From the NCBI GenBank assembly GCA_029558535.1, contig JAKQEK010000200.1, positions 1 to 36,246 of the forward strand: DNA of 36,246 bases, written 5' to 3'. The translations under genes were made by a program, and so were the position numbers. Source of the stretch: Bacteroidota bacterium. GTDB taxonomy: Bacteria; Bacteroidota; Bacteroidia; Bacteroidales; ML635J-15. Below the pieces are notes generated by a model. That model had not been told where the DNA came from. It made no database searches and was given only the letters and a program-made list of their open reading frames with translations. Positions 1-6,877 of the stretch are shown here, piece by piece. How positions within the stretch are numbered: the stretch's first letter is position 1; each line of letters begins with the position of its first letter.

Positions 1-1
1 G

Positions 2-481
2 AACAGCCACTTTTACGCACGTTCATTAGATAGTAATAACCACCCTTCAAGAAATTATGTGAAAGGGATTTGGGGGGGTATTAAGCATGATATACCTGAC
101 AATTTTAGAATTTGTGGTGAAAACCTTTATGCACAGCATTCTTTGAGGTATGAAAATTTACCAAGTTATTTCATGGTATTTTCTATTTGGGATGATAAGA
201 AGTGTTTATCATGGGATAATACAATTGAATATTGTGAATTGCTTGGGCTAACAACCGTAAATGTTTTATATCGAGGAAAATTCGATTTAAAAATGATTAA
301 AAATTTTAAAGTGGACACAAGTATCCAAGAAGGTTTTGTTGTTAGGTTGTCAAATGAATTTATGTTTAGCGAATTTCAAAAATCTGTCGTAAAATGGGTT
401 AGAAAAGGTCATGTACAAACAGACAGTCATTGGATGAATAAGGTTATAATACCCAATGGGATAATTAAAATGCCTCTATAA
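2..481 (+). CDS. RNA ligase, 5' end outside the window
   Basis: This is the C-terminal part of an ATP-dependent RNA ligase of the nucleotidyltransferase superfamily, which seals RNA ends, in phages often after host tRNA damage. The frame is open from base 2, and residues such as ARSLDSNNHPSRNYVKG lie before the GTG at 59, so that GTG is not the true start. Visible family signatures are the stretch around CGENLYAQHS and SYFMVFSIWDD, the motif IV-like EGFVVR, the motif V-like SVVKWVRKGHVQTD, and a terminal HWM. The catalytic lysine motif must lie upstream of the window. A run of seven G in the GIWGG codons is a possible slippage site, but the frame is intact. The family call is confident; whether it belongs to the Rnl2 or another branch cannot be told from this fragment. 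Confidence 0.85.
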   Translation, partial: NSHFYARSLDSNNHPSRNYVKGIWGGIKHDIPDNFRICGENLYAQHSLRYENLPSYFMVFSIWDDKKCLSWDNTIEYCELLGLTTVNVLYRGKFDLKMIKNFKVDTSIQEGFVVRLSNEFMFSEFQKSVVKWVRKGHVQTDSHWMNKVIIPNGIIKMPL

Positions 482-489
482 TATTGATT

Positions 490-517
490 TTGGCATCCGG
501 GTTTGTCACAATGCCAA
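490..517 (+). other. Inverted repeat after the RNA ligase gene
   Basis: TTGGCAT at 490-496 pairs with ATGCCAA at 511-517 across a 14-base loop, starting nine bases after the RNA ligase stop. It could end or protect the transcript, but there is no T-run after it, so calling it a terminator would be a guess. Confidence 0.35.
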
Positions 518-721
518 CTCGCCACTATTTTACTTCATTAAATGATATTGTATTTTTTAATTGTTTTATATCTAACGATTTTGTTTTTAAATTTCTTTCA
601 TTTTCAGGCAGTAAAAGACTTGCATGATCTGAAAGTTTTGTGTATTTTTGTTTGACTTCATTGCTATTGCTTTACTGTATTTTATCACATGCAATATCGG
701 TTCATTTAACAGTATAAAGCT

Positions 722-904
722 GAAAATCACAAAAAAAAAATCAGGCTCAAAAGAGGTCTGTTTAAAACTTCGTTTAGAAGGAAAATAAATGCTGACGTAA
801 ACGGATCGTATAATATTATGATAAAAGCAGTCCCCAATGCCTTTGATGAAGATGGGATAGAGGGCGTTGCCGTTCGCCTATCACGCTACAGTATAGCGTG
901 TTAA
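722..904 (+). pseudogene. 5'-truncated IS607-type tnpB relic (copy 1)
   Basis: Only the last 56-60 codons of a tnpB gene remain, ending at TAA 902-904. The reading includes KRGLFK, then INADVNGSYNIM, which carries the third RuvC aspartate, and a tail with VPNAF and GIEGVAV. These align in order with the C-terminus of the intact TnpB at 11374-12612 (KRGLF, INADLNGAYNIM, IPNAF, GIEGFAV). There is no start codon, and an in-frame TAA lies at 707-709, so no protein is expected. The tail differs from the intact copy (SRYSIAC instead of RFYGFL), so the relic derives from a sister element rather than from the copy in this window. The right end of the element follows directly. Confidence 0.85.
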
Positions 905-942
905 GAAAAACTATACAAAAAATCATAGTTTTTTAGTACGGT
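800..942 (+). ncRNA. Candidate orphan omega RNA (reRNA), solo right end 1
   Basis: In IS605/IS607 elements the TnpB guide RNA is made from the 3' end of tnpB plus the element right end, with the guide taken from flanking DNA. This stretch is that region without a functional tnpB. It is about 89 percent identical by eye to 29032-29170, and the two stop matching right after AGTACGGT. It can fold into CACGCTA/TAGCGTG and then a 9-bp stem, AAAAACTAT pairing with ATAGTTTTT. If functional, the guide would begin at about 943. Transcription is not shown; the alternative is simple decay of an inserted element. Confidence 0.45.
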
Positions 943-1026
943 ATTAAATTACAATTTTTGCTGTCACAAAATTATAATATTAATGAATGGGGCGAATTTC
1001 TATGCAGGGATAGATGAAAATTTTCT

Positions 1027-1077
1027 CCTTTTAAAAAATCAGCTAAAATATACTTTTAACATTCATAATACATTGAG
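1027..1077 (+). pseudogene. Decayed 3' tail of an upstream LRR gene copy
   Basis: These bases align with the last part of the intact LRR genes, which ends in GGCTAAAATATATTT, a short AT-rich run and ATTGAAATGACATTT. Here the equivalent has CAGCTAAAATATAC, a stop, and ATTGAG running into the ATG at 1078. It appears to be all that is left of a further copy ahead of the first intact gene. The match has substitutions and at least one indel, so the copy is old. Confidence 0.65.
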
Positions 1078-1500
1078 ATGACATTTAAAGAATGGTTTGA
1101 AAAAAGGTATAAGGATAGGGATCCTCTCAGCATATCGGCTATTGATTGTTCTTCTAATAAAATAAGTTCATTGCAGGGGTTAGAGGTACTGGTTAATTTA
1201 GAGGTTTTAAATATTTCTTATAATAAAATAACCTCTTTGAAAGGGATAGAGGGCTTGGTTAATTTAAAGAAATTATATTATTATAGTAATGATATGACCT
1301 CATTGCAAGGCATAGAGAGCCTGGTTAATTTAGAGGGATTATATTATTCTAATAATAACCTGAACGATTTAAAAGTTTTTATGCCTGTTTTATACTTGCC
1401 TAACTTGAAGAATTTCTATTTTAACAGAAAATATCATGATATAACCGATTTTAAAAAACGGCTAAAATATATTTCTAATATCAGTAATATATTGAAATGA
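1078..1500 (+). CDS. Leucine-rich repeat protein, array copy 1 (short)
   Basis: This 140-residue protein is built from an N-terminal cap (MTFKEWFEKRYKDRDPLSI), about three to four LRR units of roughly 22 residues and a basic C-terminal cap (FKKRLKYISNI). The repeats follow the form L..L.....I.SL.G...L.NL. LRRs form curved protein-binding surfaces. The sequence shows no signal peptide, membrane segment or enzyme domain, so a cytoplasmic binding role is inferred. It has about half the repeats of its two downstream paralogues, and tyrosine or isoleucine stands at some positions where they have cysteine. Its stop overlaps the next start by four bases, implying translational coupling. The biological target is unknown. 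Confidence 0.85.
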   Translation: MTFKEWFEKRYKDRDPLSISAIDCSSNKISSLQGLEVLVNLEVLNISYNKITSLKGIEGLVNLKKLYYYSNDMTSLQGIESLVNLEGLYYSNNNLNDLKVFMPVLYLPNLKNFYFNRKYHDITDFKKRLKYISNISNILK

Positions 1501-2117
1501 CATTTAAGGAATGGTTTAAACAAAGGTATAAGGATAGGGATCCTCTCAGCATAACAAATGTTTATTGTTATAACAATGATATAACTTCGTTGAAAGGCAT
1601 AGAGGACTTAGTTAATTTAGAGGCATTAGATTGTTCCTCTAATAATATACCTTCGTTGCAAGAGCTAGAGGGCCTCCTTAAATTAAAGGTATTATATTGT
1701 TCTAATAATAAAATAAATTCGTTGCAAAGCCTAAAGAGGCTGGTTAAATTGGAGAAATTATATTGTTCTAATAATAATATACCCTCATTGCAAGGTATAG
1801 AGGATTTGGTTAAATTAAAGAGGTTATGTTGTTCTTATAATAAAATATCCTCGTTGCAAGAGCTAGAGGGGGCGGTTAATTTAGAAGAATTAGATTGTTC
1901 TCACAATAAAATACCCTCGTTGCAAGAGCTAGAGGGGATGGTTATTTTAGAAGAATTATATTGTTCTAATAATAAGCTGAACGATTTAAAAGCATGTATG
2001 CCTGTCTTATATTTGTCTAATTTGAAGGAATTACATTTTAACAGAAAATGTCAGAATATAGCCGATTTTAAAAAACGGCTAAAATATATTTCAAATATTA
2101 AAAATATATTGAAATGA
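1497..2117 (+). CDS. Leucine-rich repeat protein, array copy 2
   Basis: This 206-residue paralogue has the same N-terminal cap (MTFKEWFKQRYKDRDPLSI) and basic C-terminal cap as copy 1, with about six to seven LRR units. Most units carry a cysteine just before the turn, in the form LYCSNN or LDCSSN, giving a ladder of cysteines along one face. The region from NNDITSL to NNKINSL is almost identical to copy 3, a sign of recent duplication or gene conversion. Both ends overlap the neighbouring copies in ATGA. An internal structure this regular can gain or lose repeats by unequal recombination, which would explain the shorter copy 1. Function is unknown. Confidence 0.85.
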   Translation: MTFKEWFKQRYKDRDPLSITNVYCYNNDITSLKGIEDLVNLEALDCSSNNIPSLQELEGLLKLKVLYCSNNKINSLQSLKRLVKLEKLYCSNNNIPSLQGIEDLVKLKRLCCSYNKISSLQELEGAVNLEELDCSHNKIPSLQELEGMVILEELYCSNNKLNDLKACMPVLYLSNLKELHFNRKCQNIADFKKRLKYISNIKNILK

Positions 2118-2734
2118 CATTTAAGGAATGCATTAATAAAAAACATAAACATACTGACCTTCTCAGCATATCGGCTATTGATTGTTATAACAATGATATA
2201 ACTTCGTTGCAAGGCATAGAGGACTTAGTTAATTTAGAGGCATTAGATTGTTCTTCTAATAATATACCTTCGTTGCAAGAGCTAGAGGGCCTCCTTAAAT
2301 TAAAGGTATTATATTGTTCTGATAATAAAATAAATTCGTTGCAAGGGCTAAAGAGGCTGGTTAAATTGGAGAGATTATATTGTTCTAATAATAATATAAC
2401 CTCGTTGCAAGAGCTAGAGGGATTGGTTAATCTAAACACATTATATTGTTCTCGTAATAATATACCCTCGTTGCAAGGGCTAGAAGAGTTGGTTAACTTA
2501 AAGGTATTATATTGTTCTAATAATAAAATAACTTCGTTGCAAGGCATAGAAGGCCTGGTTAATTTAGAGGAATTAGATTGTTATTCTAATAACTTGAACG
2601 ATTTAAAAGCATATATGCCTGTCTTATACTTGCCTAATTTGAAACATTTATGTTTTAACGAAAAATATCATAAACCTCCCGATTTTAAAAAACGGCTAAA
2701 ATATATTTCGAATATTAACAATATATTGAAATGA
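2114..2734 (+). CDS. Leucine-rich repeat protein, array copy 3
   Basis: This 206-residue third copy also has six to seven cysteine-bearing LRR units and the FKKRLKYISNI C-terminal tail. Its N-terminal cap has diverged (MTFKECINKKHKHTDLLSI), losing the tryptophan and the RDP motif found in copies 1 and 2. The next segment, SISAIDC, matches copy 1, and the middle matches copy 2, so the gene is a mosaic. Its TGA overlaps the ATG of a broken fourth copy. The cap difference may change what the protein binds or may simply be drift. A long minus-strand frame across this gene is a by-product of the repeat codons. Confidence 0.85.
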   Translation: MTFKECINKKHKHTDLLSISAIDCYNNDITSLQGIEDLVNLEALDCSSNNIPSLQELEGLLKLKVLYCSDNKINSLQGLKRLVKLERLYCSNNNITSLQELEGLVNLNTLYCSRNNIPSLQGLEELVNLKVLYCSNNKITSLQGIEGLVNLEELDCYSNNLNDLKAYMPVLYLPNLKHLCFNEKYHKPPDFKKRLKYISNINNILK

Positions 2735-2778
2735 CATTTAAAGAATGGTCTGATAAAGAATATAAAAATATAATTTGA
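2731..2778 (+). pseudogene. Stub of a fourth LRR copy
   Basis: ATG at 2731 opens a 15-codon frame, MTFKEWSDKEYKNII, then a TGA. It is the N-terminal cap of the LRR family cut off before any repeat. It overlaps the stop of copy 3 in ATGA like the intact junctions and stops one base before the ATG of the next gene at 2780. It marks the right edge of the array and may still act as a coupling leader for that gene. Confidence 0.75.
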
Positions 2779-2779
2779 T

Positions 2780-3073
2780 ATGGAAAATAGATTAAATGCC
2801 ATACTATCTTTGCTGGAAAGTGGGCAAATAAACACTGAGGAAGCATTTGTCCAGATATTAGGTTTGTTTGCAATCAACAAAGATACAATCGAGGTAATAA
2901 GTTGGATGGCTGAATGCCCATATAACATAGATACAGCTAGTATCCCTAAAGCAGGCATAGAAGTTGCACCTCAGCAAGTCGTCGGTACTTTGAGCTTGAA
3001 TTATCTAAAATACAAGCAATTATGCGCAGTCGCAGACATGATTTCGGATGTATCCTTTTTCAAAAAAATATGA
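2780..3073 (+). CDS. Small protein of unknown function
   Basis: This 97-residue acidic-to-neutral protein begins MENRLNAILSLLESGQINTE, a probable pair of helices, and has no recognisable catalytic motif, signal or membrane segment. It starts one base after the LRR stub stop and is followed 14 bases later by the next gene, so it probably shares the array transcript. The ATG at 2780 is the natural start because the frame before it belongs to the stub junction. I do not recognise the family. Confidence 0.65.
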   Translation: MENRLNAILSLLESGQINTEEAFVQILGLFAINKDTIEVISWMAECPYNIDTASIPKAGIEVAPQQVVGTLSLNYLKYKQLCAVADMISDVSFFKKI

Positions 3074-3087
3074 TTTAACCAACAAAC

Positions 3088-3387
3088 ATGAATAAAAAAG
3101 AACACACTCCTCTAACAGCCGGGATATTAAAGCGGCATGGTTTTGTCGATATTGGAAAATGCCAATTCGAAGGTTATGAAAACATGAATTATTGGGTACA
3201 CAACGGAGTTTGTTTATTCTATAATACTCCAACACAGGAAAGGCTTGAATGCAGTTTTCTAGTCGGCTATGCAAATATGAAGATGGGTAAATATTATGCA
3301 GTCAATTTCAGGTGGATTAACAGCTTAGAACAACTTAAGCCGATTTATGAAGCGTTGGTAGGAAGCCCCTTGCATTATCAAGATTAA
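3088..3387 (+). CDS. Conserved phage-type small protein, function unknown
   Basis: This 99-residue protein opens with LTAGILKRHGF and ends with a segment like INSLEQLKPIYEALVGSPL. That order, a 'leave-the-pathway' helix at the start and a Q-L-x-x-x-Y-x-A-L-x-G helix at the end, resembles small hypothetical proteins I recall from Bacteroidetes phages and prophages, where the tail usually reads like QLQNLYFALTG. No function is known to me. It lies eight bases before the methyltransferase start and is probably co-transcribed with it. Confidence 0.65.
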   Translation: MNKKEHTPLTAGILKRHGFVDIGKCQFEGYENMNYWVHNGVCLFYNTPTQERLECSFLVGYANMKMGKYYAVNFRWINSLEQLKPIYEALVGSPLHYQD

Positions 3388-3394
3388 TTTAAAA

Positions 3395-5155
3395 ATGCCG
3401 ACTTCTAAAATATATGAGCCTGACATTGTATCTATTTTTGTCAAAGAAAAAATAGATAAATTTAAAAATTTAGAAGCTATCAATTCTTTTTTTAAGTATT
3501 ATTGTGGCATAATTGATTTTTTTAGTACTAAAGAGGAACTAACCAGCTTTTTATCTTTTGTAGAAGAAAATGAAAGCACAAATCGGTATAATGGCTGGAG
3601 GGGTAAAAATAAGCAGATAGAAGAGGATAAAGGAGATTATCAAACAAATGAACGCCTAGCGTCAGAATGCGTCGATTATATTGTTTCTCAATGCCCGTCC
3701 AGTGTTTTTGAACTGCTAATAGAACCTACTTGTGGCAAGGGCAATTTCATATTAGCCGCGCTTGCCCAAATAACATCGCTTAAAAAAATTATTGGCATAG
3801 AAATATCTCTTGCTTATGTGTGGGAAACAAAATTGCGCATACTTCAGTTTTTTATCAAGCATCCGCATGCCAACAAGCCTGAAATTCAAATTATTAATGA
3901 AAATGTTTTTAAATACGATTTTAATTTTCTTTCTAAAACAACAACCGAATATATAACGTTGATAATAGGAAACCCCCCTTGGGTCACAAATTCTAGGATG
4001 GGCGCCATTAGTTCAGAAAACCTGCCTCTTAAGTCAAATTTGAAAAAACACAAGGGCATAGAAGCGATTACAGGAAAAAGCAACTTTGACATTGGAGAAG
4101 CCATCCTTAACAATCTTTTAAAAAATTTTTCTGGCCATGATGGATGTTTAGGTTTTTTAATAAAAAGTTCTGTAGTGAAAAATAGGATATATGAACAAAA
4201 ATCCGGCCCATTTAGGATAGGAGAGTTAAAGAGCTTGGTTATTAATTCTAAACAAGAGTTTGGCGTGTCGGTTGAAGCATCTCTTTTTTTTGCCAAGCTT
4301 AACATAGCGCCCGAATTTGTTTGCAGCGAACTAGATTTTTATAACAGCAGCAAGATTACTACGTTTGGGTGGGAAAACGGTTATTATGCCCATTCTATAG
4401 AAAAGTATAAGCTATATAATGAAATAGAGGGCAAGTCTCCATTTGAATGGAGGCAGGGGATAAAGCATGATTGTGCAAAAATAATGGAACTGGAAAAACA
4501 AGGGGAATATTTTATTAATGGGCTTGGAGAACATTTTTTAATTGAAAGCGAACTTGTTTACAGGCTATTAAAGAGTTCAGATTTAAAAAATAAAGAAGCC
4601 AGCACACCCAGAAAGTGGACAATCATAACTCAAATGAAAATAGGGGGGGATACAGCGTACATTGAAAAAGAATATCCTCTTGCTTATGCTTATTTGTCTG
4701 CAAACAAACAATATTTTATCAAACGGAAATCTTCTATATATAACAATAAGCCAGATTTTTCGATTTTTGGAGTGGGGCCATATTCATTTGCGCAGTATAA
4801 AGTCTGCATATCAGGGCTATATAAGACTACTCATTTTAGTCTTGCCACATCACAGGAAAAGCCCGTCATGCTTGACGACACTTGTTATTTTATAGGTTTT
4901 GAAAATCCATCTTATGCAAGGATAGCGCACTATCTGTTAAACCGAGAAGAAGTGCAGCTTTTTATCAAATCAATTGTATTCCCTAGTTCGAAAAGGCCAA
5001 TTACTAAAGATATTTTAATGAGGGTTGCTTGTGATAAAATATATAACAGCATAAACTTTAATGACATTAAACAACATATAAAAGGAGTGGGACTGACAGA
5101 GTGGGAGGGGTTTGGAAATATGTTCGTCCGTCCGGATAACAAAACAATAAGCTAA
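3395..5155 (+). CDS. N6-adenine DNA methyltransferase, NPPW type
   Basis: This 586-residue class I SAM-dependent methyltransferase is predicted to methylate adenine in DNA. Motif I reads LIEPTCGKGNF at residues 108-118 and motif IV reads GNPPW at 192-196. Motif I before motif IV is the gamma-type order of type I and type IIG-like enzymes. About 80 residues precede the catalytic core, and 350 residues follow that probably hold target recognition. No nuclease motif (PD-ExK, HNH) is evident and no restriction gene adjoins it, so it reads as a solitary phage methylase, likely protective. Start ATG 3395 follows the A-rich run TTTAAAA without a Shine-Dalgarno sequence. Target sequence is unknown. 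Confidence 0.85.
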   Translation: MPTSKIYEPDIVSIFVKEKIDKFKNLEAINSFFKYYCGIIDFFSTKEELTSFLSFVEENESTNRYNGWRGKNKQIEEDKGDYQTNERLASECVDYIVSQCPSSVFELLIEPTCGKGNFILAALAQITSLKKIIGIEISLAYVWETKLRILQFFIKHPHANKPEIQIINENVFKYDFNFLSKTTTEYITLIIGNPPWVTNSRMGAISSENLPLKSNLKKHKGIEAITGKSNFDIGEAILNNLLKNFSGHDGCLGFLIKSSVVKNRIYEQKSGPFRIGELKSLVINSKQEFGVSVEASLFFAKLNIAPEFVCSELDFYNSSKITTFGWENGYYAHSIEKYKLYNEIEGKSPFEWRQGIKHDCAKIMELEKQGEYFINGLGEHFLIESELVYRLLKSSDLKNKEASTPRKWTIITQMKIGGDTAYIEKEYPLAYAYLSANKQYFIKRKSSIYNNKPDFSIFGVGPYSFAQYKVCISGLYKTTHFSLATSQEKPVMLDDTCYFIGFENPSYARIAHYLLNREEVQLFIKSIVFPSSKRPITKDILMRVACDKIYNSINFNDIKQHIKGVGLTEWEGFGNMFVRPDNKTIS

Positions 5156-5165
5156 ATTTTAAAAA

Positions 5166-5750
5166 ATGCGGCAAATCAAAATAAACGATCCGTCACATCT
5201 TTTTTTTACGTCCGACCATCATTTTGGGCATGCAAACGTCATCAAGCATTGCAGCAGGCCATATAGTTCAGTTGAAGAGATGGACACCGATTTAATAAAA
5301 AGATGGAATGAGAAAATACCTAAAAATGGGATGGTTATACATGGAGGGGATTTATCTATGAATTTAAGCAAAGGCGAACTATATGCAAAATATTTAAAGC
5401 ACTTGAATGGGAAAATAATTTTTCAAGTGATTGGAAACCATGACAGGAAATTAGAAAACTATCTATATAGCAACAAACCGAAAATTGACAGCTTTGGAGA
5501 TAAATGCTTGATAACAGTTAAAGACCCCGGTTTTGAATATGGCTACAAAAAAATAGTAGTTAACCATTTTCCAGAATTAAGCTGGTATCACAAAGAAAAA
5601 GGGGCTTGGCACGTATTTGGGCATGTTCACGGCAATTTAATACACCCCCATAAAAATGCTGTTGACATAACAATAGATGCAACCGATTATTATCCGATAT
5701 CTTATTCAGAACTGAAGAGCAAAATACTAGCCAGATATCTTGCTTTATAA
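5166..5750 (+). CDS. Calcineurin-like metallophosphoesterase
   Basis: This 194-residue cytoplasmic protein has the complete metal-site pattern of the family: DHHFGH at residues 17-22, GGD at 60-62, GNHD at 90-93, NH at 133-134 and GHVHG at 152-156. Members hydrolyse phosphomonoesters or phosphodiesters with two metal ions. The short form with DHHFGH is common in phages and small bacterial proteins of uncertain substrate, including nucleotide or RNA-end phosphodiesterases. It follows the methyltransferase by 10 bases and precedes a PP2C-like gene. With an RNA ligase at the start of the window, an RNA-end or cyclic-nucleotide role is possible, but that is inference. Confidence 0.85.
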   Translation: MRQIKINDPSHLFFTSDHHFGHANVIKHCSRPYSSVEEMDTDLIKRWNEKIPKNGMVIHGGDLSMNLSKGELYAKYLKHLNGKIIFQVIGNHDRKLENYLYSNKPKIDSFGDKCLITVKDPGFEYGYKKIVVNHFPELSWYHKEKGAWHVFGHVHGNLIHPHKNAVDITIDATDYYPISYSELKSKILARYLAL

Positions 5751-5770
5751 GCTTATTCTTTGTACTTTTG
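5740..5770 (+). promoter_or_regulatory. Candidate Bacteroidetes-type promoter
   Basis: TTG at 5740-5742 and TACTTTTG at 5763-5770 are separated by 20 bases, fitting the known Bacteroidetes -33 TTTG / -7 TAnnTTTG arrangement (the -33 box is TTG preceded by C). It sits at the end of the phosphoesterase gene and would transcribe the leader and the PP2C-like gene. Such short motifs arise by chance in AT-rich DNA. Confidence 0.4.
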
Positions 5771-6094
5771 TCGTAGCTTACGGTTTGTTTGTTTAAATTA
5801 ATTGATAACTGTGAATAATATAGAGTATATAGCGACAGAAGATTCAGACTGTAATACAGACGAAGAAATGCGGGCATACATCCGCTATAAAGGCTATATC
5901 GACGTGGAATTTACTCTCTGTGGCCTAGTTTGAAGCGACCAGCCAGTACAGGAAACTGACGATAAAGTTGATTGTCCTGCCAGTCTTGGGATAGTATGTT
6001 ATTGCAAACAGTTAAAGCTTTAATTATAGATTATAATACAGGCTAATGCGTTAACAAAATCAAATACACTAACTTCACATAAAAAATGTAAACG
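5751..6094. other. Gap before the PP2C-like gene
   Basis: About 340 bases without a secure gene. The sequence holds the promoter candidate above, a possible 40-codon GTG frame at 5811-5933, and a weak inverted repeat (CAGGA with TCCTG) further on. The leader just before 6095 is A-rich, and I see no Shine-Dalgarno site, tRNA or terminator. Confidence 0.6.
5811..5933 (+). CDS. Possible 40-residue acidic peptide
   Basis: A GTG-started frame encodes MNNIEYIATEDSDC, then EEMRAYIRYKGYIDVEF and a short end. The amphipathic composition looks protein-like and it lies about 40 bases after a promoter candidate. There is no homologue I can name and no ribosome site, so it may be chance. Confidence 0.25.
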   Translation: MNNIEYIATEDSDCNTDEEMRAYIRYKGYIDVEFTLCGLV

Positions 6095-6868
6095 ATGATA
6101 AAAATCCTCACGAAGAAGGGGCTGTCGCACGAATTAAACAACGAAGATAATTATTTCATAGATGAAAGTAATGATCTGATTGTCGGAGCCGTTTTCGACG
6201 GTTGTTCATCCGGTAAAAGAAGCCATTGGGCTTCAGAGGTTTTTAAAATATTATTTGAAAAGAATAAAGAGATATTATACGTTGACTCCTTATTATACAA
6301 GAAAGAAATCGAAGAACGTGTCAATAAATTTTTCTATGAGATTCTTTTTCAAACCGAATTCATGCGCAGTTTTTTGTGCCTTGATAAAAAAAGCTTTCTA
6401 TCTACAGTAATCCTATTCTTATACCACAAAGAAGAAAAGATATTTTACTGCAAGTTTTTTGGAGACGGAAGCATTTTCCTCAAAAAAGAAGGAGATGAAA
6501 AATTTGCAGAGCATGTTAATGATGAAGGCAACATGCCAAACTATCTGGCTTATCTTTTAGATCAGCGCAGCGAAATAATAAACCAATCAATAGTACGTAG
6601 AAAAACAATATATAATAAAAATATTATTGAATTCATGGTAGCTACGGACGGCATAGGTTCTTTTAATCGGTTATTGTCGCCAAACAACTATTTAGCGGAA
6701 GAAAGCAAAGATTTTAGTATTAATCCGTCATACGCTAAAGACTTCTTAATACACGAAAATCTTTTTCAAGCTAAAGAAAACGAGCTTGAAAAAAAATTCG
6801 CCATACTATCTCATGAAGGATGGGGCATAAACGACGATTTGACTATCATAAAGTATAGCCCAATTTAA
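6095..6868 (+). CDS. PP2C-like serine/threonine phosphatase
   Basis: This 257-residue protein follows the PPM/PP2C layout: NEDNYFI at 16-22, VFDGCSSGKRSHWAS at 33-47 in place of the usual DGMGG-type aspartate motif, STVIL at 103-107, GDGS at 123-126, ATDGIG at 183-188 and NDDLTII at 246-252. The aspartates that bind the two metal ions (D35, D184, D248) are all present, so it is probably active. PP2C enzymes remove phosphate from serine or threonine in cytosolic proteins. It is short for the family and has no sensor domain or membrane segment. The following methyltransferase starts nine bases after its stop. A role against host kinase signalling is inference only. Confidence 0.75.
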   Translation: MIKILTKKGLSHELNNEDNYFIDESNDLIVGAVFDGCSSGKRSHWASEVFKILFEKNKEILYVDSLLYKKEIEERVNKFFYEILFQTEFMRSFLCLDKKSFLSTVILFLYHKEEKIFYCKFFGDGSIFLKKEGDEKFAEHVNDEGNMPNYLAYLLDQRSEIINQSIVRRKTIYNKNIIEFMVATDGIGSFNRLLSPNNYLAEESKDFSINPSYAKDFLIHENLFQAKENELEKKFAILSHEGWGINDDLTIIKYSPI

Positions 6869-6877
6869 AAAATAAAG

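Larger units (their letters stand above)
482..1077. other. Non-coding stretch with gene relics
   Basis: No complete gene is visible in this roughly 600-base gap. It holds, in order, a 7-bp inverted repeat at 490-517, a minus-strand open stretch of about 45 codons ending with a stop at 525-527, a 5'-truncated IS607-type tnpB end with its right-end hairpins (722-942), and a decayed tail of an LRR gene (1027-1077). It looks like a graveyard of inserted or duplicated genes between the RNA ligase and the LRR array. Confidence 0.7.
1030..2778 (+). repeat. Tandem array of duplicated LRR genes
   Basis: Three complete genes, a decayed tail before them and a 15-codon stub after them share the same ends: a start ATGACATTTAA and a last block encoding a basic FKKRLKYISNI-type tail. 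Each junction is a stop and start overlapping in ATGA. Copies 2 and 3 are nearly identical over roughly 170 bases (about 1565-1730 and 2185-2350), while the N-terminus of copy 3 (SISAIDC) matches copy 1. The copies are therefore mosaics made by duplication and recombination. Confidence 0.85.

Noticed and set aside
2185..2547. Minus-strand 120-codon frame across LRR copy 3
   Set aside because: It mirrors the repeated codons of the LRR gene and has no independent features.
1078..2734. Regular short repeats that could look like a CRISPR array
   Set aside because: The repeats are in-frame LRR codons with variable sequence and no constant spacer structure; they encode protein.
5560..5877. Minus-strand 105-codon frame at the end of the metallophosphoesterase gene
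   Set aside because: It overlaps a gene with complete catalytic motifs and shows no family feature.
5934..6010. Possible structured RNA in the leader of the PP2C-like gene
   Set aside because: Only a 5-bp stem with a long loop (CAGGA/TCCTG) could be drawn, which is not above chance.
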